Positions 6,679 through 15,543 of a stretch of DNA of 26,111 nucleotides are shown in pieces. This DNA comes from CAZQLE01 sp964593905 (GTDB lineage: Bacteria; Chloroflexota; Anaerolineae; Anaerolineales; Anaerolineaceae): the NCBI GenBank assembly GCA_964593905.1, contig CAZQLE010000025.1:1-26111 (forward strand), read 5' to 3'. The notes beneath the pieces were generated by a model, which saw only the letters and a program-made list of their open reading frames with translations, had not been told where the DNA came from and ran no database searches. Made by a program: the position numbers and the translations under genes. Numbering within the stretch: the first letter of the stretch is position 1; each line of letters opens with the position of its first letter.

Positions 6679-8157
6679 ATGTTGCGGCTTGGTTATTCAG
6701 TGGCGAAGAAGCAATCGGTTGAGCTTTCTTTGGATGAGCGCCGTCAGGGGACTTATATCATTGGCACAACCGGCACCGGGAAATCGACTCTGCTAAAAAA
6801 TATTGTTTATCAAGACATACGTCAAGATCGCCAGCATGGATTATGCTTGCTTGACCCACATGGCGATTTAATAGACGATATTTTAGGTTTGGTGCCCGCA
6901 GACCGGCTGAAAGATGTTATCTTATTTGATCCTATGGATTCTGAACGACCCTTTGGGGTGAATCTGTTAGCTTGTGACCGTGACGACCCATATCAAGTGC
7001 GCTGGGTGGTGTCGACCGTGATGGGTACCTTGCAACGATTGTTTTTCTATTCCTGGGGACCCAGATTGGAACATGTTCTGCGCCACACGCTGCTCACAGC
7101 GATGAAAATCCCCAATTCGACTTTCATTGAATTGCTATTGTTATTGACCGATGAAAACTACCGGAAAAAGGTCATCCCAAAAATTGATGATCCAATCCTT
7201 TTACAATTTTGGGCGGATTTACCTCACGGTCACCGAGATCGTGATGAATTCATCAGTTCTACCCTGAACAAAATCAGCCCATTCATCACTGATATCAGTA
7301 TGCGCAATATTGTCGGGCAATCAAAAAACACAATTGATATCGGCCAGGTGATGAACGAGGGCAAGATATTGCTGATTAACCTTTCAAAAGGTGATTTGGG
7401 AGAAGCAAATTCGGCCTTACTGGGGTCGGTACTGGTGAATCTGATCATGATTTCTGCCTTTCAGCGTCGATCTATCCCCGTTCGTCAGCGCAGACCGTTT
7501 CACTTAATCGCAGATGAGTTTCAGAATTTTGCGACCGAGAGCTTTACGATTTTACAGAGCGAAGCCCGTAAATATGCTGTGGATGTCGTAGTTGCCCACC
7601 AATTCCGTGATCAGCTGGATGAGCTTAACAAAGGTTCCACTTTAAATGTAGGAAACCTGATTGTGTTTCGGGTTAGCGGGCGCGACAGTTACTCGTTGGC
7701 AAGCCAATTTGACAATACACCCCCGGCTCCAGATACGCGGGTGGAACCCGTTTATCAGTATTATGAGTACAAAGACCAGAATTTTTTGGTGGAGGCTGGA
7801 TTAAGTACTGGCGAGGGCAAGCTCTATCAAGAGGTGGAACTTCCTCGACGACCATATAGCGATGTGGAAGCAGAAATGGCTAACCAGTTATCCATATTGC
7901 CCAATTTTCAGGCGTGGTGTCGTCTGATCAATATCCCGGGCACAAAAGGAGATCTTCCTAAACTGGTTGAACGCAAAATTGTTACTGAAGAGCTGGGTGT
8001 AAACGAGTGGAACCGGGAAATTGCCGAGCGAATTCGAAATCAGTCACGGTTAATGGCGTTGTCGAAAGATGAGGTGGAGCGTCAAATTGCTGAGCGTTTA
8101 AAGAACCCGGGCACCGACCCGGATAGACCGGTTGCCTCAGCACAAGAATTGATTTAA
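6679..8157 (+). CDS. VirD4/TraG/HerA-type DNA-pumping ATPase
   Basis: This 492-residue P-loop ATPase has Walker A GTTGTGKST at residues 29-37, a CLLDPHGDLIDDIL strand typical of type IV coupling-protein and HerA-like ATPases, and Walker B HLIADEFQNF (D279, E280). The region after it (VVVAHQFRDQLDEL, VGNLIVFRVSGRDSYSLASQF) matches the TraM-recognition/TrwB-type C-terminal fold. AGGTGGGG precedes the ATG. Family members couple or pump DNA through a secretion channel, or act as hexameric translocases. Unlike VirD4 it has no N-terminal membrane helices, so the adjacent membrane proteins could serve as its anchor (inference). No relaxase is visible in this window. Confidence 0.85.
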   Translation: MLRLGYSVAKKQSVELSLDERRQGTYIIGTTGTGKSTLLKNIVYQDIRQDRQHGLCLLDPHGDLIDDILGLVPADRLKDVILFDPMDSERPFGVNLLACDRDDPYQVRWVVSTVMGTLQRLFFYSWGPRLEHVLRHTLLTAMKIPNSTFIELLLLLTDENYRKKVIPKIDDPILLQFWADLPHGHRDRDEFISSTLNKISPFITDISMRNIVGQSKNTIDIGQVMNEGKILLINLSKGDLGEANSALLGSVLVNLIMISAFQRRSIPVRQRRPFHLIADEFQNFATESFTILQSEARKYAVDVVVAHQFRDQLDELNKGSTLNVGNLIVFRVSGRDSYSLASQFDNTPPAPDTRVEPVYQYYEYKDQNFLVEAGLSTGEGKLYQEVELPRRPYSDVEAEMANQLSILPNFQAWCRLINIPGTKGDLPKLVERKIVTEELGVNEWNREIAERIRNQSRLMALSKDEVERQIAERLKNPGTDPDRPVASAQELI

Positions 8158-8210
8158 TAAAAATGATGTTTGATATGTGCGTTTGGTGATCATTTCGATA
8201 CAACAAATGG

Positions 8211-8229
8211 TTGATTAATCAATTATAAT
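8211..8229 (+). promoter_or_regulatory. Candidate cas-operon promoter region with a perfect palindrome
   Basis: TTGATTAATCAA (8211-8222) is a perfect 12-bp palindrome immediately before TATAAT (8224-8229), about 55 bp before cas10. No good -35 is spaced correctly, so an activator or a repressor at the palindrome is plausible. Confidence 0.4.
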
Positions 8230-8284
8230 TATTATCAAAGATAGTCTCCAAGAAAATCTTATATACCCAACCGGGGGGTGAATT

Positions 8285-10582
8285 GTGAGCAATTGCCAAC
8301 GTGAACTAATTGCTTATGGGTTGTATTTATTTGCCAAGGTAACCAAGGAAGCATCACCCATCCAAGATATGGAAGTTACAGAATTTGGGTGGGCTTCTCA
8401 ATATGAGGCTGTTTTGGGTGATCAGCAACCGCCGCCAGAACTTCTACCCAGTATTTTTTCGTTTGTAGATCTTCCCAGTTTGCCGTCTCATTCTCAAAAA
8501 ATTGAATCTAATCCATCCAAACAGCAAAAATACATATTTCCCCATCCATTTGAGATAACTGACAAGGTTTTTTGCGCCTGTGATCAGGCTGAGGCCATTC
8601 AACAACGTACCAAACAAAATTGGAGTCAATTTTATTCCGAATTTTCCAAAATTAAGGGTAGTGAAATTGGAAAAGATGATCTCCATTTCTTTGAGGCATT
8701 TTATCATCTTTTTCGGCGATGGGCATGGTGTTTGCCCGCACTCTCTGGTAGTGATGGTATTTCACTGTTTGAGCAGTGGAAAACGGTGGCTGCAATGGTT
8801 TTTGCGGCTGGCGATTCCTGGCGCGAAATTAACCCTGATCGAACTTATACCCTGGTAGGGGGTGATATTCCGGGTATTCAAGATTTTGTATATACGATTA
8901 CCAGTAAGGGGGCAACAAGAGGATTGCGTGGACGGTCCTTTTTTATCCAGTTATTGGGTGATGCAGTAATTCAAGCCTTGCTAGATGCACTGGGTCTTTC
9001 TTCTGTGAATATTGTTTATTCTGCCGGGGGAAATTTTATGCTGCTTGCCCCAGAAATTACCAGCATAGCGCAAAAACTACAGGATATAAGTCTCAAGCTG
9101 GAGAAATCTTTATTGAAGTATTTTGAAGGAGATCTAACGGTTTGTCTGGCTTCGGAAAAATTGACGATGTCGCAAATTGGCACCCATGAGTTTGCTGACC
9201 CGGTGTCGCGAAAATTAAAAGAGAAAATTGCTGCCCAAAAACAGCGCCGGTTTAGCCAGACGGCTGTTCAAGAATGGTCGTCATTGTTTGCTCCACAGGG
9301 TAAACCCGGCAATAAGCATTGTGTTATCTGTCAGCGGATGTTAACCCCGGACCAGGGGATCGAGATGCAATCTGATAGGCAGACCGATGATGATGCGAAA
9401 AGCTACCGGTGCCCGGCCTGTGATGGTTTTCAGGAGCTGGCAAAAAGCCTTGCTAGAGCAGCTTATTGGGTGATCAGTTTGGATCGACCGGGAAATGCGG
9501 CACACTGGCAGATTGCTTTGCATGATATTTGTGGTTACTGGTATCGGTTGGACCCGGAAAAACCGATGGTTTCACCTTCGATAAAAAATCGGGTCTACCT
9601 TGTTAACCAGACGAATTTTGCTGGAAAAGCCCATGGCTTTCGGCTAATCGCCAATGCTACGCCTTATGTTACCAAAAATGATTTGGGACAAGATTTTCAG
9701 GAAGACAGGGAAACACCCCCTAGAATTGGCGATATCCGCACTTTTAGTATGTTGGCGGATGCCAGTTCTGGCATTCATCAGGTGGGGGTGTTGCGCATGG
9801 ATGTGGACAATCTCGGTAGCATTATGGTGCGCGGTCTCGCCAATCGCAGCCTGGCGGCTACCTCCACCCTGAGTGCTGCTTTGGACCGTTTCTTTACCGG
9901 TTGGTTAAATGAAATTTGTCGTATAGTGAATTACGGTAGTGATGGGAGCACACGCGGGGAACGATTGTATGCCATTTATGCCGGTGGGGACGATTTGTTT
10001 GTGGTGGGTTCGTGGGATTTGATGCCTGAGTTAGCCTATCGCATTCAGCAAGCACTGACGACTTATACCGGTGGGAATCCATCTTTGCACATTTCGGGCG
10101 GTGTGTCGATGGAAAGCCGCAAATTCCCGCTTTATCAGGCTGCAGAGCATGCCGGTGGGGCAGAGAAGAAAGCCAAGGATTACCGATTTAACAATCAAGA
10201 AAAAAACGCCTTTTGTTTCCTTGATGAAGCTGTGTGTTGGTCAGAATGGGAAAAAGTTTTGGTGGAAAAAGATCTGATCCTACGAGCGTTAGAAGAGGGT
10301 GCACCAAAAGCCATATTGCAAACCATACAAGAAATATACGCCCAGTTTATTGAGCAACAACGCAAGGCTACCGCCTGGTCTGAAATCATTCAATTTGGAC
10401 CGTGGATGTGGCGGGCTGCGTATGCATTTACCCAGATGAATGACCGCATTTCAACCAAAAAACCGAGCTTAAAACAATCCATTACCAATCTCCAAAAGTC
10501 GGCCACGACTTACCCTTCCATCCGCTATTTAGCTTTAGCTGCGAGATGGGTCGAGCTATTAAATAGAGAGGAGAATAAATAA
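8285..10582 (+). CDS. csm1: Cas10/Csm1, type III-A, cyclase active site kept, HD motif lost
   Basis: This is the large subunit of the Csm complex. On target RNA binding it makes cyclic oligoadenylate in its palm domain. Landmarks in its 765 residues are a palm-1 segment GGDIPGIQDFVYTI then RGLRGRSFF from about residue 195, a zinc-binding pair CVIC (346-349) and CPAC (376-379), a second palm with RMDVDNLG, and the catalytic IYAGGDDLF (GGDD at 567-570). The N-terminus, where family members have LLHDIGK, reads GLYLFAK (residues 12-18): His and Asp are Tyr14 and Leu15, so the HD DNase is probably dead. It starts at GTG 8285 after GGGGGGTG. The stop overlaps the csm2 start by 1 nt. It heads an ~11-kb operon. 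Signalling output fits the two CARF genes downstream. Confidence 0.95.
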   Translation: MSNCQRELIAYGLYLFAKVTKEASPIQDMEVTEFGWASQYEAVLGDQQPPPELLPSIFSFVDLPSLPSHSQKIESNPSKQQKYIFPHPFEITDKVFCACDQAEAIQQRTKQNWSQFYSEFSKIKGSEIGKDDLHFFEAFYHLFRRWAWCLPALSGSDGISLFEQWKTVAAMVFAAGDSWREINPDRTYTLVGGDIPGIQDFVYTITSKGATRGLRGRSFFIQLLGDAVIQALLDALGLSSVNIVYSAGGNFMLLAPEITSIAQKLQDISLKLEKSLLKYFEGDLTVCLASEKLTMSQIGTHEFADPVSRKLKEKIAAQKQRRFSQTAVQEWSSLFAPQGKPGNKHCVICQRMLTPDQGIEMQSDRQTDDDAKSYRCPACDGFQELAKSLARAAYWVISLDRPGNAAHWQIALHDICGYWYRLDPEKPMVSPSIKNRVYLVNQTNFAGKAHGFRLIANATPYVTKNDLGQDFQEDRETPPRIGDIRTFSMLADASSGIHQVGVLRMDVDNLGSIMVRGLANRSLAATSTLSAALDRFFTGWLNEICRIVNYGSDGSTRGERLYAIYAGGDDLFVVGSWDLMPELAYRIQQALTTYTGGNPSLHISGGVSMESRKFPLYQAAEHAGGAEKKAKDYRFNNQEKNAFCFLDEAVCWSEWEKVLVEKDLILRALEEGAPKAILQTIQEIYAQFIEQQRKATAWSEIIQFGPWMWRAAYAFTQMNDRISTKKPSLKQSITNLQKSATTYPSIRYLALAARWVELLNREENK

Positions 10583-10989
10583 TGCCCTTACCCATGATTG
10601 AACAAATCATCAATGTTGATGACCCTGAGCAAACCGTCAGAAAAGCAAAGGACCTTGCGCAGAAACTAAGAAGCAAAACAGAAGCAGAAGCCAGAACTGC
10701 AGAAGCTAAAGAAGCCAGCAAAACCCAGATCAGAAAATTGTTTGCCACTTTGCGACAAATTCAAATGACCTGGCAACAAGATGATAAGTCCGGGTATCGC
10801 GAACTGGTGATGTTTGGCCCCAGATTGGCGTATCAATCTGCGAAGCACCCAGCTTTGACCCCCCTGGTTGAGGATATTCAGGCAGGGATTCAGGCGGTGG
10901 GTAACGATAAACAAAAGCTGCAGCGCTTGGTCGATTATTTCGAAGCGACTGTAGCCTATTATATTGTGAATCTTCAGGGGGGAAAATGA
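10582..10989 (+). CDS. csm2: Csm2, small subunit of the type III-A complex
   Basis: This 135-residue, strongly helical protein lies in the standard slot between cas10 and csm3. The Csm2 signature region is visible: FATLRQIQMTWQQ, ELVMFGPRLAYQSAKHP, ALTPLVEDIQAGIQAV and LQRLVDYFEATVAYY. It begins with a charged region (AKDLAQKLRSKTEAEARTAE) that may be a coiled coil. Csm2 lines the belly of the complex and contacts the crRNA-target duplex; it has no catalytic role. It is translationally coupled on both sides (1-nt overlap with cas10, 4-nt overlap with csm3). Confidence 0.9.
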   Translation: MPLPMIEQIINVDDPEQTVRKAKDLAQKLRSKTEAEARTAEAKEASKTQIRKLFATLRQIQMTWQQDDKSGYRELVMFGPRLAYQSAKHPALTPLVEDIQAGIQAVGNDKQKLQRLVDYFEATVAYYIVNLQGGK

Positions 10990-11780
10990 GCCCGACAGTT
11001 AACCTCTATGGTCGTCTAATAATCAGCGCCAATATTCGCGCGATCACTGGTCTGCATATTGGCAAAGGCAAGGAAGGTGTGATGATTGGCGGAGTGGATA
11101 ACCCGGTAATGCGGGATGTGCTCACCAATCAGCCCTACATTCCCGGTTCTTCGCTGAAAGGCAAGCTGCGCTCTCTGGCCGAAAAGAGCGATCCTAAGCG
11201 GCAGCCAGATGCACCCATCGGGAAAGGAGTCTATATCCACTTGTGCGATGAAAGGGATTGCCCCATCTGCACACTTTATGGTGTCCCAGGACAGAAAGTA
11301 GCAAGCGCTCCAACACGCTTAACGGTCAGAGATGCTTTTATTGAGGAAAAAAGTGCAGCTCGCTTGAAAACCTCTGATACAGATCTGCCTTTCACTGAGG
11401 TGAAATACGAAGTTGCAATTGATCGGGTGACCTCGCAGGCGAACCCGCGACCGTTGGAGCGGGTGCCGGCAGATACGCTTTTTGGCCCGGTTGAGATGGT
11501 GCTCAGTGTTTATCAGGCGAATGACCATCGATTGCTGCAACCTCTGCTAACGGCCATGCGGTTGCTGGAGGATGACAGCCTGGGCGGTTCGGGCAGCCGC
11601 GGCAGCGGGAAAGTGAAATTTGAGGATCTCACCCTGACGATCAAACCGGTTGACCAATACGGTGTTGCAGATGGCAAGTTCTTTATCCAAAAAGCAAAAG
11701 ATGTTGCCGGGTTGTTAACCGGCCTCGAAACCATCACCCGGGAGGTAAAAGGATTATTCCCCTCAGGGGGCAGGTCATGA
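10986..11780 (+). CDS. csm3: Csm3, backbone RAMP and target-RNA nuclease
   Basis: Csm3 forms the repeated backbone of the complex and cuts target RNA every 6 nt. In these 264 residues the catalytic loop is IGGVDNPVMRD with D38 at the position of the family catalytic Asp. It is followed by PYIPGSSLKGKLRSL, the typical RAMP motif, then CDERDCPICTLYG, DRVTSQANPRPLERVP and a Gly-rich LGGSGSRGSGKVKF. Length is slightly above the usual ~220 because of a C-terminal extension. Its catalytic Asp is intact, so RNA slicing should work. ATGA overlaps couple it to csm2 and csm4. Confidence 0.95.
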   Translation: MSPTVNLYGRLIISANIRAITGLHIGKGKEGVMIGGVDNPVMRDVLTNQPYIPGSSLKGKLRSLAEKSDPKRQPDAPIGKGVYIHLCDERDCPICTLYGVPGQKVASAPTRLTVRDAFIEEKSAARLKTSDTDLPFTEVKYEVAIDRVTSQANPRPLERVPADTLFGPVEMVLSVYQANDHRLLQPLLTAMRLLEDDSLGGSGSRGSGKVKFEDLTLTIKPVDQYGVADGKFFIQKAKDVAGLLTGLETITREVKGLFPSGGRS

Positions 11781-12871
11781 CCCGGGTGGCTTACCGCCTG
11801 GTGGCAAAAAGTGCTTTTCACCTGGGTGAGCGCGGGGTGGGGTTGGAAGAAACCGCAACCACCATACATGCCGATACTCTTTTTTCAGCCCTTTGTTTAA
11901 TGCTGCGCGAGATGGGAGAAGACTTGAATAGTTTAATTTCTCTTTTCCCGCGCGCCCGGTGGAAGAATCGTCAGTTGACTTTTCAGCCGGGTAAAGCGCC
12001 TTTTGTGTTGTCCACTGCTTACCCATTCTCTGGCTCGGTTTACCTGTTTCCCCGACCGATGATTTCATTTAAAGATCTGTCTGCTGAGATATTTGAATCA
12101 AGCAAGCAGCTAAAAAAGATTCAATTTGTTTCCAAACAAATTTTTGAAGCCCTGCTTGGGGGGGAGTCTCTTAAGCCTTTTCTGGAGCCGGGTGCTCAGG
12201 CGAATATGCTGTTGTATCAACATGGACAGGTATGGGTATCGGCGCAGGAACAGACCGCGCTTTCGGGTTATTGGGACCCGCTTTTAAAAGCCACAAAATT
12301 TTGGGCGGTGGGCACCCAACCCCGGGTGACTGTTGACCGGGCTAGCAGCCAGTCGGAATTGTTCGCTGCCGGACAGCTGCGGTTTGCTCAAAATTGTGGA
12401 TTTTATTTTCTGGTTGATTATTTTGACCTGAGTTGGAAGCCTCGCATCGAAAAAGCGTTGTACCTGCTTGGCGATGTGGGTATCGGCGGGGAACGCAGTG
12501 TGGGGCACGGGCAGTATGATCTGGAGATAGACGATTCTTTTGTCCTTCGCCAACCCGATGAGAAACAAGCCAATGCTTTTGTTGCACTCTCGCCCTTCTG
12601 GCCTGAAGAAAATGAAACGAAGGCGGGTATTCTTTCTGATGCGCATTATGCATTGATTAACCGGCGCGGGTGGGTGGCATCGCCAGATGCCATGGGCTTG
12701 CGGCGGCAGAATGTGCGCATGCTGTCTGAAGGCTCGGTTTTTCGTAAGTGCCCATCAGGCGCACTGATTGATGTCAACCCGTTGGGGTTTGATGGAAATC
12801 CCATGGTGACCGCGCATGATATCTGGCGTTATGGATTAGGGTTTACGGCGCGGTGCAGTCTGGAGGGGTAA
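11777..12871 (+). CDS. csm4: Csm4, RAMP subunit binding the crRNA 5' tag
   Basis: This 364-residue RAMP begins AYRLVAKSAFHLGERG and continues with TIHADTLFSALCLMLREMG, the usual Csm4 opening. A Gly-rich loop, LGDVGIGGERSVGHGQYDLE, lies near residue 240. In type III-A complexes Csm4 caps the crRNA 5' tag and joins Cas10 to the backbone. It has no nuclease residues of its own. It is coupled to csm3 by an ATGA overlap; the csm5 ATG follows its stop directly. Confidence 0.92.
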   Translation: MTRVAYRLVAKSAFHLGERGVGLEETATTIHADTLFSALCLMLREMGEDLNSLISLFPRARWKNRQLTFQPGKAPFVLSTAYPFSGSVYLFPRPMISFKDLSAEIFESSKQLKKIQFVSKQIFEALLGGESLKPFLEPGAQANMLLYQHGQVWVSAQEQTALSGYWDPLLKATKFWAVGTQPRVTVDRASSQSELFAAGQLRFAQNCGFYFLVDYFDLSWKPRIEKALYLLGDVGIGGERSVGHGQYDLEIDDSFVLRQPDEKQANAFVALSPFWPEENETKAGILSDAHYALINRRGWVASPDAMGLRRQNVRMLSEGSVFRKCPSGALIDVNPLGFDGNPMVTAHDIWRYGLGFTARCSLEG

Positions 12872-14068
12872 ATGGGAATGCATTTAAAATTTCGCTGGTT
12901 AATCACAACCCTGACACCGCTTCATATCGGCAGTGGAAAGCTGCTGCAAGAAGGTTTTGATTTTGTTTCTTATCAAAACCATCTTTGGGTTGCCAATCAA
13001 AACAAAATTTTCAGTGCAATGCTCCCCAAAGCTGGAATCGATGAAATACAGGCTGCCCGGCATATTGCGTCCATGCGGCTGAACGATATGGTGGCGGCGG
13101 GCTGGTTAAGCGCTGATGATTTTAGTTTGCAGAGTGGTCTGTTTCACTATGCTATGGAAGGCGGTACCTCGACCAGCAATCATGAAGGCCAATTGCACGA
13201 AGTGATTAAGAATGTAGATCACCGGCCCTACCTGCCTGGGTCAAGCCTTAAAGGCGCCTTGCGCAGTGTTCTGTTGAAAGAGTATGTTGACCCGGATGAG
13301 TTGAATATAAATTTTTATCATAAAAAATTTGCCGCGCAAGGGATTGAAAATGAGACTTTTGTCCCAAACCCTGAAAAGCGAGGGGGTCAGGCGCCGAATT
13401 TTAATCTGTGGCGGGTGCTCAAAATTGAAGACAGCCGGCCGCTGCCGCAGGAGCAAATGGATAAGCTGACTGTGACCAGGGTGGTTTCCTTCCCGATGGC
13501 ACAGCCCGACAGCCGTGAAAAGACCGGCCTTGACCAGGATTTTGAAGTGTTGGCGGCGGGCGCAACTTTTGAAACGGGTTGTATTATCGACAAAAGCCTG
13601 TTTGACCGACCTGCTTCCAACAACATCCATCGCGATTTGGGGTTTACCCCCCAACACCAGAAATGGTTTACCACCGATTTGATAAAAACGGTCAACCATC
13701 AGGCCAATAGGTTGTTAAGTGAAAACATCCTCTTTTTTGAACATCTTCAGAAAACCCAGTCAGCCAAACTGCCTTTTGAGCTTAAATCTGCATTGGAAAC
13801 CCTACACCAACTGCAACAGACCTGTGCTGCACTGCCCGAAAATGAAATGATGCTGCCGGTAGGTCGGGGGACTGGATGGCTGAGTAAGACATTGGGATCC
13901 ATATTGCAGGATGAATTGTCTGATAGCGATTTTGCCCGGATGGTTAAAGCGTTTGATCTGGGGCGTGGAGAATGGGACCAGGAGGATTACCTTCCGCATA
14001 CGCGCATGCTGGCACAAATGCGCACACCCATGGGCTGGGTTAAGATCTTCTCTGAGGAAGTGCGATGA
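12872..14068 (+). CDS. csm5: Csm5, RAMP subunit at the crRNA 3' end
   Basis: This 398-residue RAMP has the Csm5 opening FRWLITTLTPLHIGSGKLL, the RAMP motif PYLPGSSLKGALRSVLLKEY near residue 118, and a C-terminal HTRMLAQMRTPMGWVKI ending. Csm5 caps the 3' end of the crRNA in the complex and helps recruit trimming nucleases. Two ATGs are available: 12872 directly after the csm4 stop, and 12878, which has a better spacing to GGAGGGG. The true protein may thus lack the first two residues. It overlaps the next gene by 4 nt. Confidence 0.92.
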   Translation: MGMHLKFRWLITTLTPLHIGSGKLLQEGFDFVSYQNHLWVANQNKIFSAMLPKAGIDEIQAARHIASMRLNDMVAAGWLSADDFSLQSGLFHYAMEGGTSTSNHEGQLHEVIKNVDHRPYLPGSSLKGALRSVLLKEYVDPDELNINFYHKKFAAQGIENETFVPNPEKRGGQAPNFNLWRVLKIEDSRPLPQEQMDKLTVTRVVSFPMAQPDSREKTGLDQDFEVLAAGATFETGCIIDKSLFDRPASNNIHRDLGFTPQHQKWFTTDLIKTVNHQANRLLSENILFFEHLQKTQSAKLPFELKSALETLHQLQQTCAALPENEMMLPVGRGTGWLSKTLGSILQDELSDSDFARMVKAFDLGRGEWDQEDYLPHTRMLAQMRTPMGWVKIFSEEVR

Positions 14069-15543
14069 CCATTTGTATCTTGTGTAATATGGGTGCACGC
14101 GATGTGATGCTGCGCCAGAAGGATCGGCTGGAAGAATTGCGCCCGGCCCGTACCCAGGGCGAAATGGTGTATCAGAATTATCAGGACTATGCCGACCGGG
14201 TGGCCCTGCCCATTGTGGAACCGGCTATGAATTATATTCTTGCCCGCGAGGCCTGGACCAACCTTTCAGAAAACCAGCCGCTTTGTCGGGTGATCCTTCT
14301 GGGTACGGATCAGCGTGATTTGGCTTATCAGGCCAGTGATACCCTCTTCTTTGCCAGGATCGCCGCCTTAAAGCTGGGGGAGATGTTTGGCACACGGGTT
14401 CAGGCTGAAGCGCGATTGGTGAATCAAATCAATCCTGCTTTTTATGACGAAGCATATGAGAAATTTGGTGAGCTGTTAAGTGAATTGGATATTGAGGTGA
14501 ATTCTCCCGTATACGTTGTTTTGGCGGGTGGAATTCCGGCCTGCAACACGGCATTGCTGCTGCAAGGTGTGCGCCTTTTTGGCGAGCATCTTACAGTCGT
14601 TTATCCGCCTGTGGGCGGTGAGCCTCAGGAACTGCGGGTTGGCCGGCAAATTTCGAATGCATTTCGTGAGGCCGCAGCAATTGAACGCCTGAATGAACTG
14701 GATTTTGTCAACGCCTTGCCCCATTTTCAGTTCTTGAAGACTGATGCGGGGGTGGTAGGGCTGGTGAAATATGCTGCTCAGCGCCTGGCGTTTGATTTTC
14801 AATCGGCGCAAGAAACCCTGGAGCAGGCTTTGGCTGCATCACAGTCTGAAACCCGGCAATTTATTCAAAAATCGATGCGCCACCAACTCGATGTTTTATT
14901 AAACCAGCAGGACCGCCCTGAACGGCTGCTGGCATTGTTGGAAGAGCTGTACTGGAACGCGAGCATCACTTACCGGCATCAACAATTTGCCGATTTCCTC
15001 GGCCGGGTCTACCGTTTTCAAGAAGCGGTATTGCGGTATCTGGTCGAGATCATATACAGTCTGCCAACAGACCTGCGCCCTGCCGTAAGGAACCAAAATC
15101 AGCAGAATTGGGAGGAAGGGATTCAGGCAAACCGGCGCCTGACGGTCTATTGTGAAAGCCAATTGATTGACGGCCAACCGATGAACTGGCGCACCATTGG
15201 ACGGCCTACTTATAAGGCGCTGCTTGCTTATGCTGTGGATGCCCAACAGGGTTTGGGAGCAAATGAGAAACCCCTGTTGAGCGGCGCAGACCAGCAGCGG
15301 TACCATGCATTGCTGGATAAAGTGAATAAACTCGACCGTCTGGTGGAACTGCGCCACCGTACGATTATTGGCCATGATTTTGTGGGGGTATCAGAGGCGC
15401 TGTTGCTGGCTAACAGCCCGGCTGGTATTTCACCGCCGATTGTGCTGGCCGATATATTGCAGATGTTATTGAAACGGAAGATGGGGGTTGGTGATTACGA
15501 ACAGATTGCCAGATTTGTGATTAGCGCGCTGCGCATGAGGTGA
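14065..15543 (+). CDS. csm6: CARF-HEPN ribonuclease, Csm6/Csx1-like
   Basis: This 492-residue protein has an N-terminal Rossmann-type CARF region (MTICILCNMGARDV, VILLGTDQRDLAY, and VYVVLAGGIPACNTALLLQG near residue 155, the counterpart of the family TGGTPAMN loop). The long helical C-terminus holds a HEPN catalytic motif, LRHRTIIGHDF, near residue 431; this fits R-x4-6-H. Family members are dimeric RNases switched on by cyclic oligoadenylate from Cas10. In the CARF loop the usual Thr is Ile (GGI), so ligand choice or ring-nuclease activity may differ. It overlaps csm5 by 4 nt, and the next CARF gene starts inside its stop. Confidence 0.85.
   Translation: MTICILCNMGARDVMLRQKDRLEELRPARTQGEMVYQNYQDYADRVALPIVEPAMNYILAREAWTNLSENQPLCRVILLGTDQRDLAYQASDTLFFARIAALKLGEMFGTRVQAEARLVNQINPAFYDEAYEKFGELLSELDIEVNSPVYVVLAGGIPACNTALLLQGVRLFGEHLTVVYPPVGGEPQELRVGRQISNAFREAAAIERLNELDFVNALPHFQFLKTDAGVVGLVKYAAQRLAFDFQSAQETLEQALAASQSETRQFIQKSMRHQLDVLLNQQDRPERLLALLEELYWNASITYRHQQFADFLGRVYRFQEAVLRYLVEIIYSLPTDLRPAVRNQNQQNWEEGIQANRRLTVYCESQLIDGQPMNWRTIGRPTYKALLAYAVDAQQGLGANEKPLLSGADQQRYHALLDKVNKLDRLVELRHRTIIGHDFVGVSEALLLANSPAGISPPIVLADILQMLLKRKMGVGDYEQIARFVISALRMR

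Noticed and set aside
13241..13699. Antisense open frames inside csm5, csm4, csm6 and cas6
   Set aside because: They are opposite well-supported cas genes and show no domain pattern.
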